NCBI GenBank assembly: GCA_023333565.1
Contig: JAJKFH010000948.1
Location: 4,910,001 to 4,974,000 of the forward strand
Length of the DNA stretch: 64,000 bases
DNA from: Puffinus mauretanicus
Lineage: Eukaryota > Chordata > Aves > Procellariiformes > Procellariidae
Reading direction: 5' to 3'
Shown piece after piece: positions 12,773-26,200 of the stretch. Under the pieces are notes generated by a model. That model worked only from the letters and a program-made list of their open reading frames with translations, searched no databases and was not told where the DNA came from. Within the stretch, counting starts at the first letter, position 1, and each line of letters begins with the position of its first letter. Position numbers and translations under genes: made by a program.

Positions 12773-14029
12773 TCTAAAGAGATGGAAGAGGTGATAAAAA
12801 ATATAGCACTTTTAAAAATATTTAATATTACAAAAAGCATCCTCATTCCGATGGTCAGTTCCCCTTTTAAGACAACTATTACACCCAGACACTTCTGGCT
12901 GACCTTCCTGTCCTCTGCAGAGATGTATGTTGCGATGATCACCTATTGGGTTTTCCCTCTTCAACAACAAAAGATCAGGTGTAAGTCCAGCCCTTTACAT
13001 GACGAGAGCAAAGGGTTGCTCGCTCTATATCCTTCTGTCCTTAACATTGTAAGAGAGCTAACTGCAAATAAATATGCTTAAAGACTATACACCTGATTAA
13101 GCCATAATTTAAATGCCTTTCAAGGATGCAACTGGAGTCTGAACATGGCTCAAACTCTGAGGATGGCTGCCTGGCATCTGTGGTGCACGAGAAAGGCAAA
13201 CTGTAAACAACAAAGACATGTAGCAGGGCGCCTGCCTCAGCTACCTGCTGAGAAATCTTTGAAGGCATTACGCCACTGCTGAAATACTTTTAATGGTGGG
13301 TATTTTTAACTTTTGTTGTCGAGAACTCATCTGTCCCACTGAGTTTCATTTCTTTTGTGACATTGAGCCTCTTTAAAACTGTAAATAATGAAAGCACAAT
13401 TTTCTTTGTGCTCTGAAAGTTCTCTTCACAAAATATTAGAATAGAAGTTCAAGAGCATAAATAAGCTTTTCCATAAAATCTAAGCAGAAATATCTTTCTA
13501 TTGAGTATTTTGTTTACATTTTTGACAACAGGGAGTAAATTGTCTGTGCACGGCTTCAGATTTTACAGAAGATTCAAGTCTCATTAACTTTAAAAAGAGT
13601 TTTATGACTTGTCATTCATATACCATATGAAAGCTAACTCTTGGGTGTGACCCCTGAGTATCTACTCTGTTCATAATTTTAACAAAGTATCCAGTATCTG
13701 TTGGATAATACAATAAGTTTTATTTAAAAAAAATTATCACTGGCATTGAAGAGTACATCTGTGGATAAGAGAGCGAGTGCATGCTTTGTTAAAAACTGCC
13801 AGGACACTGCTAATAAATGTGCAGCACCACATAGTTATTGGCATTTCCATATGGAAAAGTGTTTTTGTTTTAATATAGCAAAATGAAAAATAGTCATTGT
13901 TCATGATCCCTTATTTAAAGCTCTTCTTCTCCTTGTCGTATATAGATTTGGCAATGCCAGCACATGGAAATGTTACCTGCTAAGAAATACAGATCATTTA
14001 AAATTTGCAGGCAAGAAGTTTTGTTGCTC
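12773..14029. other. AT-rich unique DNA between two MIR fossils
   Basis: No gene or repeat family was recognised. A 99-codon frame at 12782-13081 begins with ATG but overlaps an antisense frame and has no recognisable domain. Confidence 0.5.
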
Positions 14030-14275
14030 TTGGACACTAGAAATGTGGGTTCTGTCCCCTTTCCTCTGGTGTCCTGCAATGTAATATTGGGAAGCTCACC
14101 CTCACCTACATTTGAAAGGGGTTTGGTGGGAATTATGTGTTTCACTATCCTTCCTCCCTATCCTCACTCATCCACCTTTCCCATGTCCCCTTTTGTAAAT
14201 TGTGGCACTGATGTCCCTGTAAGGGATTTTAAGATCAATTAATAAGAAGCTATGTATAAGAACTAGCATCATTAA
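14030..14275 (+). mobile_element. MIR SINE, near full length (ancient)
   Basis: The order of MIR landmarks is preserved over about 245 bp. GTGGGTTCTGTCCC near 14045 matches the tRNA-like GGGTTC...CCC box. ATATTGGGAAGCTCACC at about 14083-14100 matches CCTTGGGCAAGTCAC. TTTTGTAAATTGTGG matches CTGTAAAATGGG. AAGATCAATTAATAAG... matches the tail AGGATTAAATGAG. Divergence is high but the colinearity is persuasive. It has the typical MIR length of about 260 bp. Confidence 0.5.
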
Positions 14276-14464
14276 TAAGATTAACAGTATGATTGCATCA
14301 AACAAGAAATGAGCTAAAACAAAGTAGCATTAGCACAAGAAGGTAGAGTTTGTTTGGTCCATTCAATAATACCACTGGCAGTGCTGAGGTGCATCATTAC
14401 ATAAAGCAGCGGGCATGTTTAGTCCAGGCTTTTTCAATGTCCTCCCTCTATGTCTGAATTTATT

Positions 14465-14622
14465 AGTATCAATGGAGTTACACTGATATTAAACAGAAAT
14501 TTATTCAGTGGTGGTGACTCAAGCTTAAGATTGTCATTCAGTTACTGTACAGGGTACATGCTTTTGGTTCTGATAGTGGGGCTGATTCTGCTTCCACTGA
14601 AAGCAAAGGCAAAATTCAGTGT
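14465..14622. repeat. Candidate ancient amniote MITE-like repeat
   Basis: Two blocks resemble a palindromic repeat common in reptile and bird genomes. ATCAATGGAGTTACACTGAT (about 14468-14487) recalls its TCAATGGAGTTACACC core, and GGGGCTGATTCTGC (about 14577-14590) recalls its GGGCCTGATTCTGC end. They may be parts of one decayed element or of two. The family name is not certain. Confidence 0.33.
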
Positions 14623-16301
14623 TTCTGGACTGAACTGCATGCTTTGCTAAAATATTCTGGGTGTCACGAGAGGGGCTGGGAAGTATCTGGAAGATAAATA
14701 AGCTGTAGCATTTCCATATTTTGCATCCAACTGCATACTGGGAAATGGTTTTATATGCATAAAGTGATTTCCAAAGGGGCTCCATGCTACACTTCAAGGG
14801 ATTTACAAAACCCAGATAGAAAAATGCTTCCAAAAAAAATGTAAGGAGGAAACTTTGCATCCTTATAGATTCAAGAGCTAGAAAGGAGATTTGGCACCAG
14901 AAAATGATATAGAAAATTCAGTTTTAGTAATTTGCATCTGCAGTTTAAAAGAGATGCAATGCTGCCAAACAAACAGAGTTCAGCAGGATAGTTGAACAAT
15001 CAAGGAAACTGCAAGGAGCTGAGCCTGCTTAAATTATGCCATGTTTTGTACAGTCTCGTTAGGTTGCATACACAGACTATAGCCCCATTTCAGGAGCCTT
15101 TGCAAGGCATAAGGAATAATACTCCTAGGAATGGCAGAATGTTTGTTTAATTAGGTTTGAAAGATTTGGTTATATGATGGAATATACATCACGGTAGACT
15201 AAACCAAATGTTGGGGATTCTGATTTAATGTTTGTGTGTACATACAAAGAGGGCATCACAATAATCGGAGATTGTTCTTTTCTCACCTCTTTTCCCACCT
15301 GGCTGTGTTTAAATTACAAGGTAATCACTACAATAATCTGAGTATCAAATATCTGAGAAAAGAGTCGACATTTTCATTTTTATAGATTTTAAATATGAGT
15401 CAAGGCAAGCAAATTACACTGTTAAAGGATGATTGAAAAGTCAAGATGCCATGGTGCAATATCAGATATTGCACTGAATCAGCCTGCCTTTTATTCCATT
15501 GTTAAAAAAAAAGAAAGAAAAAAAACCCCATAGGTTAGAATGGTTTGTAAACCATTAACTCTTTATCAAGAAGTACGTCAAGTCAAAACTGGACAAAAAA
15601 ACCTTCTAAAACAGGCTGCTTTTGGTTGTCATAGTTCAGGATAGCTGCTAGAGGTTATTTTACAAGGGAAAAAAATTATAGAGAAACCAAAACTTCTTCA
15701 CAGAACATTGGTTTAATGCAATAGCAGACCCAGCTCTGCAAGACGCAGAGCATTCCCTTCCTCTGAGCTTCCAAGGACTTTCAGATGCTGTGGAATATAA
15801 CGGGACTTAAAGGTGGTTAACTCTAAATGGCTTGAAGCTGGACCCAACTTTGCGATTAAGTCACAGCTTTTTCTTGTGAATGTGCAAATGGCTGGGCCTC
15901 CATATATCCCACCCAGCGGAAGCACCAGACTTAGAGTGTAATTGTCTCCAGCCTTATTTATGCAGTAGAGAGTTAAGCACTACTGGAAATTAGGTCAGAG
16001 TTGCAGTGGCCTGAATTTCCCCTGGCAGTGTCCCTTTTCTTTCCATGGCTCACATAGGGAACCTAGGGCTTCAGTGCTCAGCGCCCGAAGTCAGAAGGAA
16101 TAACTGTAAATTATTTGTCTTGAAGTGGACTGTGTGTTCACCAAGTGTAGAGAGGGGGGCTCAGTTTGCAAACACCTAGGAGGGGAAAAAGCCCTTTCAC
16201 TATTAGTTACTGTTGATTGTGTAAAAAAGCCGCCTCTTCTTCTCAGAGCAGCACAGGTTAGAGCATGAAACAATCTCATGCTTCATGTAACAACTTCCTT
16301 T
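14623..16301. other. Unique DNA containing a 21 bp palindrome
   Basis: No gene was recognised. A perfect 10 bp inverted repeat with a one-base centre lies at 15454-15474. A purine-rich A/G tract sits at about 15504-15529. The last bases form the left copy of the CCCAC target duplication. Confidence 0.55.
15454..15474. repeat. Perfect palindrome, 10 bp arms, 1 bp centre
   Basis: The left arm GTGCAATATC and right arm GATATTGCAC are exact reverse complements around a single A. A dyad of this quality can be a dimeric transcription-factor site or a chance cruciform. Nothing nearby decides between them. Confidence 0.9.
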
Positions 16302-16306
16302 CCCAC

Positions 16307-16825
16307 TGTTGTGGTTTAACCTGGCAGGCAGCCAAATACCACACAGCCGCTCACTCACTCCCCCCCACCCCCTCAGCGGGACGGGGAGAGAATCGGAAGG
16401 GTAAGAGTGAGAAAAACTCGTGGGTTGAGATAAAGACAGTTTAATAGAACAGAAAAAGGGAAAATAATAATGATAATGATAAAATATACAAAATGAGTGA
16501 TGCACAATGCAATTGCTCACCACCCGTGCTGACCGATAACCAAGTAGCAATCGGTACTTCCTGGATCACGCCTACCATTCATATACTGAGCATAACATCA
16601 CATGGTATGGAATACCCCATTAGCTATTTGGACTGGCTGTCCTGATTATATTCCCTCCCATCTTGTGTACCTAGCTCAGTCAGTAGGCATGGGAGCTGTC
16701 CTTGGACTAGGAGGGCACTTAGCAACAACTGAAAACATCAGTGTGTTATCAACATTCTCCTCATACTAAATCCAAAACACAGCACCAGGAAGAAATTTAA
16801 CCCTATCCCAACCGAAACCAGGACA
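16307..16825 (-). mobile_element. Solo LTR, ERVL-like, 519 bp (family A, copy 1)
   Basis: On the minus strand it starts TGTCCTGGTTTCGG and ends CCACAACA. The ends are fixed by a perfect 5 bp direct repeat, CCCAC at 16302-16306 and 16826-16830. On minus the element carries an ATTAAA polyadenylation signal (plus 16440-16445), the C/G-rich tract and a CAACCCACGAG motif typical of this abundant bird LTR. It belongs to the same family as the copy at 35870-36374 but is more diverged in its GC-rich end. No internal retroviral genes are present, so it is a recombination remnant. The 5 bp duplication favours an ERVL-type integrase; the exact family name is not verified. Confidence 0.92.
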
Positions 16826-16830
16826 CCCAC

Positions 16831-19800
16831 CTCTAGGCAAAGTTAGTGTTGATTATGCATTTTCTAGAAGTACTTCTTTAGAGGCTGGTGGATGTTATGC
16901 TGCTGATAACCACGACAGGCCTACATCACTCCAAGGTGCTGCTGGTGATGGCAGTACCTCTGGGTATGTCACAAGGGGCACCTTGTGAAGAGGCAACCTG
17001 CCACCTATCCCTTCGTCACTGTAGGTTATGCTTGAATTTACAGAGGAGCCACTCAGTATGTTATTCACATTAATGTACATCCCAAGTGCCTCTGTTCTGC
17101 TCATGGATATAAGGAACTCCCACAGCTAATTAACAATTTACAGTCATCTGTACATCTATTTTCAGAAGAGAATGAGAGGGAAAACAATATGTCTACACTT
17201 GAAGTTGCATCATTGATGACAAAACTTTATTTGATTTTGTGGCCATTAAATTAAAGTCAAAGTGTCAGACTGTCAGTCCTGATGACTGAAGTTTCCTTCA
17301 AGGGATAATAAAGCAGAGAGAATACTACCGCAGCCTTTCTCCAATATGGAAAAGTTGTTTTTACACATGCAGACACCCACACACTTAAGCACTATGTGTT
17401 GTGGAGGGACTGGTTTTCTTGCTTGTCCTCCTGCTTATTTCAGAGTCTCTTGCTGAGACAGCCAGCAGCGAAATTGCTACCAACTTACTGTGTAGGGGTG
17501 GTGATAACGGATATGATCCCCCTTACATTATAATCACAGGCTTATATGACATACTTCTCAGATGCGCGAAATGAATGGAGACAATGAAGAAAATATCTTC
17601 AACTATCCACAACTTTAAACCAACAGATGCCCTGATTTTTTTAAATTTTTTTTTTTTGGTCATAGTTTCATGTAGCTTTGCATAGTTACAAAATAAACAA
17701 CTTTTATCAGTTGCTTGGAAAGTTCATGACTAGGTCTCCCCTTCACTTACCCCATTCCAGGAACTTTAGAAGTGTTATCCCTGATTTACGCTAAATGTAC
17801 GTGAAACCATGATCGCAGTACTCAATTCTGAATTTCAATTCTTACATTTCTGTCAGAAATCATCTTTTCCCTCTTAATCCTATTATGTTGTATTCTCTTT
17901 TGCTTCTCCTCCCTTGCATCTCTTAGCAAGCCCCTTGGCTGTTTTTATATTGCTTCTATCTTTACCAGCCTTGCTATATTCAAAATATACTTTTGACTTT
18001 GAGGCCTATTGGCTTTTGAGTTTAAGATGCAGAAAGATAAAGAGTTACAACTGTAGTCAGAAAAGCATTCCTGTTCACTCATTTTTTTATGCTTGTCTAT
18101 ACCTTCAACAGAGGGAATAAAAGCAAAAATAGCATGTAGCTTGAGTGGGAGATTACCAGATAGGACTTATGATTTCCTAAACACAGTTACAGTTTTCTGT
18201 GATAAAGTTCATCCTGTAGTAACACTTGGTACTCCAAAATGAGACTAAGGTATTAGCCACACCACCTAATTTTAAACATCTAAATTTCAAGTGTCTACAT
18301 TTTGTGGCCCAGTTAGGAAGGTAATATTGCTGTACTTCCTGTATAATTAATAACTGGTAAGAAGGACAAGTGGCTAAAAAAATTAAATATATTCAAACTG
18401 AAGCAGATTAGAAGAGGCAGAGCTGATCCAGTGAATCTGGATTTGTGCCTTTGCACCAAATTAAATGAGTTCAACAACAACAACAAAAAAAGTCTTACTA
18501 AGCAATGAATATTTGGTTACTTGGATATTTCAGCATTTGCCTTCTATGCTTACTCAGGATAAAAAAGCAAGCCATAAATACATTTGCAGAATCATTGACG
18601 AAATAATGGCTAGAACAAAAAAAAAAAATCAGGAAAAAATAAGTCAGTATTGTCACAAGCTTTATATCTTTTTCTTTCTTTTTTTTTAATAATAAAACAC
18701 ATTTTGGATGTAGAATGAACTATTTCATTTTATGTCAATGTTAATCTTGGTGCCTACCTAACTGCTGAGGTACGTGATGGTACACATTCTGGGTTTTTCA
18801 CACTTTCTCCGGCACATGCAGGCTGGATGTGTCTCTGGCTGGCTCTAACACAATCTCCCATAATGCGCTATGGTCTTTCTTGTTACCATCGCTATACAGT
18901 CCATGTTTTGCCTTGTATCCTCTGTATCCATTGTATCATTTTAGGCACAGGCCTGAAGCTCTGGAGCTTCCTTGGAATTAGTAGGAGGGTTTATTTTGGC
19001 ATCATTAGGATAAGACCATTCTGCATTCTATAAATCTTCAGTTATGTAAAATAAAATACATTTACTGTGGTTAAAGAATTTCCTTCATAAAATAGAACTA
19101 ACATAAGTATATAAAAGATCACAGAAGATAAATATGGAAAACAAAACCTCCATGGCTTTTAATGTTCATTCAGAACAATAGCAGTTTTCTGGACTGTATT
19201 TTCTTATCAGTTATTGCCTTTTATCCCGAAGAACTGAGGTGATACATACTTTAAGAAAACATCTATTGAACACACATAACCATGCCATTGAGTTCAATTT
19301 CCTCCATTCCCTGCAACGCAGCAGAATAAACATTACCCAGGTTTAGGCATGACAATTAAAAGCTTATTCTTATGCCCTGAGGAAAAAAAATCTCACTATC
19401 CAAAAGTTTTTGATCTGTTGGATTTCTAGTGAGACAGACTTAAAATTAATACTTTCAGATTAAATATTTTTTAAAAGATTGGTCTTTTCCCACTAATGTT
19501 GATTGTAAAATTTCTACCAATTCAGTAGAAGCAGAGATAAACTAATGCTGAAAATATTTAATGTGAGGTTTCTACAAGCTAAACTCTTGAGAAGAGCTGA
19601 GTTGGCAGAAGAAAAGATTAGTCATTTTGTGAGAATTTCAGCTTGAAATAAAACTTTTAATTCAGTTTCAAGCAACTTCAATGTTCTTTAAAAGAGCAAG
19701 CTTATTTTTTTATTTAAAAAAAGAATACTTATTTTTAAAAGTTTAAGCAAAACTGTGGGAGCTTTTAAGGACTTTTATTGAAAACAAACAACTTAGTGAA

Positions 19801-22800
19801 TCAGGTACAAATTATTTTAGTGGGGCTGAGTCTCAATTGCTTTAAAAAAAAAAAAGTTTGAAGAAAGTGAAAGTTGTCAGATCTAAAAAATTTGACTTAC
19901 ATTTCCAGAACAAGATTATCAATTTGAGGTCTTTAGTCTATCATATAATTATTTTAGAAGACAAAACAACAAACTAGTAGAATCCAGACTCATTCTCTTA
20001 GGAAAAGCAGATATACACTTTGTTTAAAAATAGATGTACTTTCTCTAGCAAAAAAAAAAGATGCTTGTTCATCAATTTTACATGTTTTACAACTTTTATT
20101 ACCAAAAGTTACCCTTACTCTATAGATGAAAATGTGAAAGAGGCATCTTGCATAGTCTCTGAACTCAATGATCCATTAAATAAGTGCTTTTAATCTCTTG
20201 TCAGAGGGAGAGAATATAAACTTTGGCAATGTGCTTCGGTTTCAAACCCAGCATGTTGCTGACCTGCTTCAGAAACACGGGGGTGGTCACCCAGAAAGCT
20301 GGCTCTCCCGAAGTGTCAGCCTGGGGGCGAGCTGCTCTCCAGCTCACCACAGCTACTTGATGAGAAGAGAGCAGCAGGTCTGCACCCACCAGTCATCCCA
20401 ACAAGCAGCTTGCGTGGAAATGCGAAGGAAGCCGGAGCACCTCTTCATCGCTGAACGTGATTATCATAACCAGACTGCAGTCTGGTGCAGTGAGAACTTA
20501 GGTATGAGGTGGGAAATGTTCCAATTCTCTGTGATAATTTGTTTTATTTTTATGAAATTCAGAACACACGTGAGTAACAGAAAAATGTTTGTTTCTCATC
20601 CAAAAGCAGTGTTTCAGAGGAGCAGTCCTCAATGGGAAAAAGTCCAGTCTCTGTTTGTGTGACAGCTTGACAGGAAGCACTCGCAGCGTAGCTTTGCAAA
20701 TCCTGCTAAAAGCCACTTGGTAGAATATTAATCTGTTTCAAAATGTGAAATGTTATACTAAATTACCCAGAAAATTATTCTAGATTGAATGCCATTTCTG
20801 TAAAATACCTGTCCTTTCAGCTAAACCCAAGCTTAAGTTTCATGGAACTTAAGCAGCTCCTTACCGGTAGGAACACCGTTGGACATGTTGGTGAGAAATT
20901 GTTTAATTTTAAACATGCTGTTTTATGTTTCAGGTATCAGGCGCAAAGATTACTCCTGGCTCCTTCTTCCCCTACTTAGCCCCAGTCAGAGCAGGAGATG
21001 ATTAGCAGCCAGACTGACCAGGAAGACTTTCACTCAGTATCGACCTGTCTATTTTGCAGGAGTCTCCTGCAACTCCCCATGGTCTCACACTGCACAGGGG
21101 AAGGGAGTGAAGTATAAATGCTGCGAAAAGAAAGGAAAAGTGGAAGAAACAGCTTGGGATCTTCCCAGCACTGCCGGTATATTGCAGCTATACATCTTTG
21201 TTCGCTTTCTGACAGAAGCGCTGGTGGTTCCTCTGAAAACGCTGGCTGGGACGTGGACACTTGAGTGAGAGGGAGGTTGGAAGGACAGGATGAGTCAGCC
21301 CTGCAAGCCAGCTGCAGATGTTTTACTTCAGTGTATAGTACCTTCTCGGCACTCAGTGCCTGTCTTACTAGATGGAAATCTTATATGGGAGAGGAAAATT
21401 CCTGTGAAACTCTGCTCCAGAAGATCAAAGTCATAAGCTTCTGAAAATCACACTTGGGCATTTGTTAGGAGAAAAGAGAGGAGAAGGATGAAGGGAATGG
21501 CAACGGAGAGACAAGTCAGGTCTGAGAAGGTGTGATCTGGGGATACACAGGAGCAGAAGGAGAACATGACAGGACTTCAGCTGTGAAGGAAAAGGAGAAG
21601 AAATCAAAAAGCAGTTGTGGAGAATAATAGAGAAATTTATAATTACTACATTTTCCTTTTCTGAACATTAGAGCGAATGCTTGGATCTCTTTTCCTCTAC
21701 TGTCACAAACTACTGTGAAATGCATTAGGAAGGTATAATTCGCATAGCATATAGCAAAGTATAGGAATCATGTATGCTTACACATACAAACAAGTGCAGA
21801 CAGCTGTATGTTGTCGGTGCTTTTGTGTGAAGCCAGGTTTAATGCAGAAGCTGTAAAGTCACAGGATATATTACCTATAGGATAACACCATACTAAGAGC
21901 ATCTTAGCTTCTAGGCTGGGTCAGGCTGATGTGCAGAGGCTGGGAGCACAACTGTCTGTCTTATTTATCTAGGTAAAGCATTAGTGTGAGCGAGAGCTGA
22001 GGGACCACACAGTGGTCTAGCAGAGTGCTGCATTCTCTCTCTCCACTGCCTCTTCCACAGGGAGGCATAGCCAAGGGATGACTTGCACGTACTTTAGCTC
22101 AAGTGGCAGAGGCCTGTGTGTTTCACTTGGAAAATAAAAAGGTTCACAGGAAATGTCTGTTTGCTTTGGAAAAAAAAATCCATCGGGGAGTCTAATGAAA
22201 AAAAATAAGCATATTCTGTGCGGAGAAAATATAGAAGAAATAAGTTTTCCAACATGTTCCAGGATAAATCTTCTTTTTAATCAATATGGGAGACAATATG
22301 CATCCACATACTGGAATTTTTAGTTATTATTTTGCTCATTAAAAAAAAGAAAAACCCTAGGCAATTGTATTAAACTAACAGCACTGCTTTACTAAATGAA
22401 AGGTAAGATTGCAAAGCCAGCTGCTCAGAGTAAGGAAAAGCTGTAATGAAGATTACCAGTGCTCCCTTTGTACGTCTGCATTGGAATTAATTACATAATC
22501 ATACAGCATTTTGTCACAAAACTCCTGCCTTATTCAGTGCACAGCATAAATGGAGCTCACTGAATGGGTAACTTCAATATTTCAAATATGCGGAGCTTTC
22601 AATATTCAAGTGATTGATTCCAAATACTTAAAAATTGGTTTGGTTTGCATACAAATTGATCCTGAATTAGGCAATGGTCATGTCCATGATGAAAACACTT
22701 CAGTTAAATGACACATAGAGAAAGCTTAATTGATACTTTATGATTTCTCAGCAGATGTCTGCATTCAAATGGAATTACTGTAAAAGAACTTGCTAGAAAG

Positions 22801-23192
22801 ATGTAGGTACTGTATGTGAATAAATCATTTGCATTTGCTAAAATAAAGTTATATGCAGTAGGAGGTGCTGGTTATATCAGCAAGCCATAAACATGCCTTT
22901 ATTCTTGTCTCTCTTTTTCATATTGTGCATTAATATGAATCAGAATGGGACTGATTCCCTGTATATTATACCAGCTTCATGCTGATGCAACTCTCTTAAT
23001 TTCAGTCTTTTACCACCTAACTGCCTATTATACTGGTAAAACCCAGTCTATACACATATATACTGTAATTAATGCCCTAGCATTTCTTTTTATAGAAAGA
23101 ATAAAACCATATGAGAATTTCATAGGACTAAGAATTTGACTTCTAAGTTAAAAGTGGGGCATAGCTGAAACAAATTGGCTGTGTATTGCCCT
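16831..23192. other. Unique DNA, no gene recognised
   Basis: Mostly AT-rich. Small features are a T run at about 17645-17658, a CAA run at about 18470-18486 and an A run near 19843-19855. Around 20215-20490 the GC content rises, and a 154-codon frame opens from a TTG at 20198. It has no ATG near its start, no flanking splice pair that I trust and no recognisable domain. The interval 22430-22620 is dense in homeodomain-type AATTA cores and could be a conserved non-coding element. Confidence 0.5.
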
Positions 23193-23232
23193 GGGGGGGG
23201 GTGGGGGAGGGGTTTAGGGAGGGGGGGAGAGG
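23193..23232 (+). repeat. G-rich tract with G-quadruplex potential
   Basis: Five G runs (G9, G5, G4, then GGG and G8) lie in 40 bp with short loops on the plus strand. This meets the usual G3+N1-7 rule for an intramolecular quadruplex. An A-rich run follows directly, giving a purine-only stretch. No adjacent gene tells what it might regulate. Confidence 0.75.
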
Positions 23233-26200
23233 AAAAAAAATAAAAGTAGCAGAAGAATAAAATTTCACATGTGGGTTCTAATAAGATTGTGAGTTCCAGT
23301 TCATTTTCCCCCTCTTCTAGTCTCAGTGTAAGTGAGTATGCATTTACCGTATGTCCTTGCAATGCATTCTCTGTAACCCTATTCTCTCCCTGTACTAAAG
23401 CCTTCATGAGGCTATGAAGAACATTATGCAGAAAAATAAATGCAGATTGGATATCAGTATGTGAAATAAAATGCTGCCAGTGCTTTTTATCCTTTCTGCA
23501 ATTTGATCCAAATGCTGTGACTAGGTTACTGTGGTTAAGATTAATGGGTAAATTATTTTCCCACAAGAAACCACTGCTTTTCTCCACTTAATTACCAGAT
23601 GTTAAAAAAAGAACAAGTAGTTATTCTTCTGTGTACTCATCTGTGCCCTTTAGCTAATTACAGGAAAATTCAAAGTGATTTCACATAGCTTTTGCTGTGA
23701 TGCAGGATTCTTAAGGCTAATCATGATCTGTATCTATAACATAGCCTGGCGTGATGTCATACAGTGATAGTCATTATGTTAGCTATGTGTGCCCCTTCAA
23801 ACAGGGGCTTTGTCAAACAGGTAGAACCTGTAATGTTTTACAGAGTCTCTTGCTCCCTGCTTCTTTTTCATGCATGGCTGGGAACAGAAGAGAGAGCCAA
23901 AGTCCCAGACAGTGTAATAGACTGTGTAACTCAGACCCCCTTCATACTATGAGGGTAAGTCCATAATTTTTAAGGTTTTACAAAGGTAAACATTCTACAA
24001 GGAAGAACTGGAAAAGTTCAAATGAATGCATTGGGGAACACCAAAACTTCTAAACTATACTGGAAAAGGGGAATCCTTTATGGCACTTCTGCACTGCTAG
24101 AGCAGCACAAGTGAGTCATGACAGGCTTAAGTCTCCTGTTCACTTTGTAGAGGTGTAAAGGATTCACAAAGCTGAAGACAGGGGTGAGTTGGACTATTGA
24201 CATTTTAAAGGGAGATTAGTTTCATCCATTGAGATATGGAAAGGGGAGCCTCAGGCCACTTAGCTGATTAATTTCTCGAGGTTTTGAGTAAACTTTCACT
24301 TTCAGGTTCAGGTTGTCACCTATCCTACAGTCTCTACTATTTGAGCAACATATTTGAAGCTCGTATTTTGTGTTTGATAGGTTTCCACCTCCAGACCGAC
24401 AGAGACGGTATCAGTAGGTTAAAGTCTTTGAATTTAATTAGCAAGCCAAGCACTCCTACTAGTGTGTAGTAGAACACACTCCTACATTTTTATTCATACT
24501 TCCTGTTGTGAATCCAAACCCAAAATTATGATTTCATAAAAGACTGAATAACTAGAGCTGCAATTCTTGCATGAACTACTGTTGTCAGGTTTAGCAGACA
24601 AAAAAGAACAGTGGTAGACACTGTGTAAGTTAGTACAGTCTTCATTTCAATGTGTATTTATGAAAATATCACAAAAAGTGTTACAATCCATGCAGGTGTT
24701 AGTAATTTTAATTTTTAGTTTACTTTATTATTTAGTATTATGGTTGCAAATACTTTGTTGAAGTTAATACTGTAAGTATGCTATTGCAGTTGTACCATTA
24801 TTGCAGCTGTGATTAGCACTGCATATGGTAGTAGGACCTTGTGTTTCATAGTTTTCTCCAGCAGCCTTCCTAGAGTTATTCATAACTGTGTCAGCGATAT
24901 TAAAATCTTATGATTTAGGGTTATTTATTTGTAATGATCATCTATGCTTATGTGTACAGTGACAAGTCACGTTACCTACTAGGATCAGATAACAGTCGGT
25001 GCTGAGAACACAACCTCCATACCATGTGTGCTTTGGTGCTTAGCTTTGGACTAGCTCTAGTCGGATTCCATGGATGGGATTGCTAGCAGAAGTGAGCGTG
25101 CTCCAGGAGCACATCTTCAGGTACGATTTCATCCAAAATTAATTCTGTTGCGTGCTCCAATGTCTTTCCATGATATGAACCAAAGTAGAATAAGTTGGGA
25201 TGATTAAGGAAAAACTTTAAACACAGTCCGTTTTAAAACAGAAAGTGAAGTCAATAAAAATTGTCAGTCACTACTTTACAAAGTTATAAAAAAAAGCGAA
25301 AGACAGTATGATTTCCATGAAAAGATCAGAAATCACCCAACTGTAAGTCTTTCACCTGCAGTTAAATTTGATCACAAATTTAAAGATTCTTTCTGTCAAT
25401 CTTCTTATTTTTGCATATGCTTGAAAAAATCGGGAAAAAATTTGTTCTTGGGGATTTCCTAGTTTCCCTGGTGAAAAACAATAACAATAATAAACAAATA
25501 AAAATTGATAGCTTGTCAATTTGAAAATCAACAAATTTTGAATGATACATTGATAAGCAACACCATTTTTTTTTTCAAGAAAACAACTTTTCATTTTATT
25601 TTTTTCCTTTTTAAATGAGACCATATATATAGATTCACAAGCATTGTCCATAACTCCCTTAAGGAGCGTCCTGTTACTTCATGCAAGAACTAGGGTTTGT
25701 GGTTCAAGTTGCTGTAAATTCAGCCTGGAAATGTATATATTGGAATTGGAGCCTCCCACATCTATTGTGAATTCACAAGCTAGTGAAAAGGATTAATTTC
25801 CCCTTGACTTATGAATGACATACGACTTTCCCTGACAGTTTTCCCAGTAAGTGAAATGTTCCCAATACTTGAAAATTTCAGTAGAGTTTATTCTTTTTCA
25901 ATAATTGCCTGGTACTATCTGTCAAATTTGATCCAAATTTACCAACATGTTTACCTGATGTAAAGTGGGTTTTTTGCAAATAAACCATTCAAGAATCTGT
26001 TCACAGTCATGTCAGATGTTTTTCCCTTTGCTTCTTCAACTGTCTTTTAGTGAATTATTGTCATTTGTATTCCAGTCGGATATATTGCCTCCTGAGACAA
26101 GGCTCCTCATAGTAGGCACACAGAGTGAGAGATGGTCCCTGGCAGATAAACGATGGGAGGTGGGAACTTGCCTAAGGCGACAACGGAGGTCATTCATGGG

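Noticed and set aside
20198..20662. 154-codon plus-strand frame
   Set aside because: It starts at TTG, has no family match, and its second half runs into AT-rich sequence. It looks like chance in a GC-richer patch.
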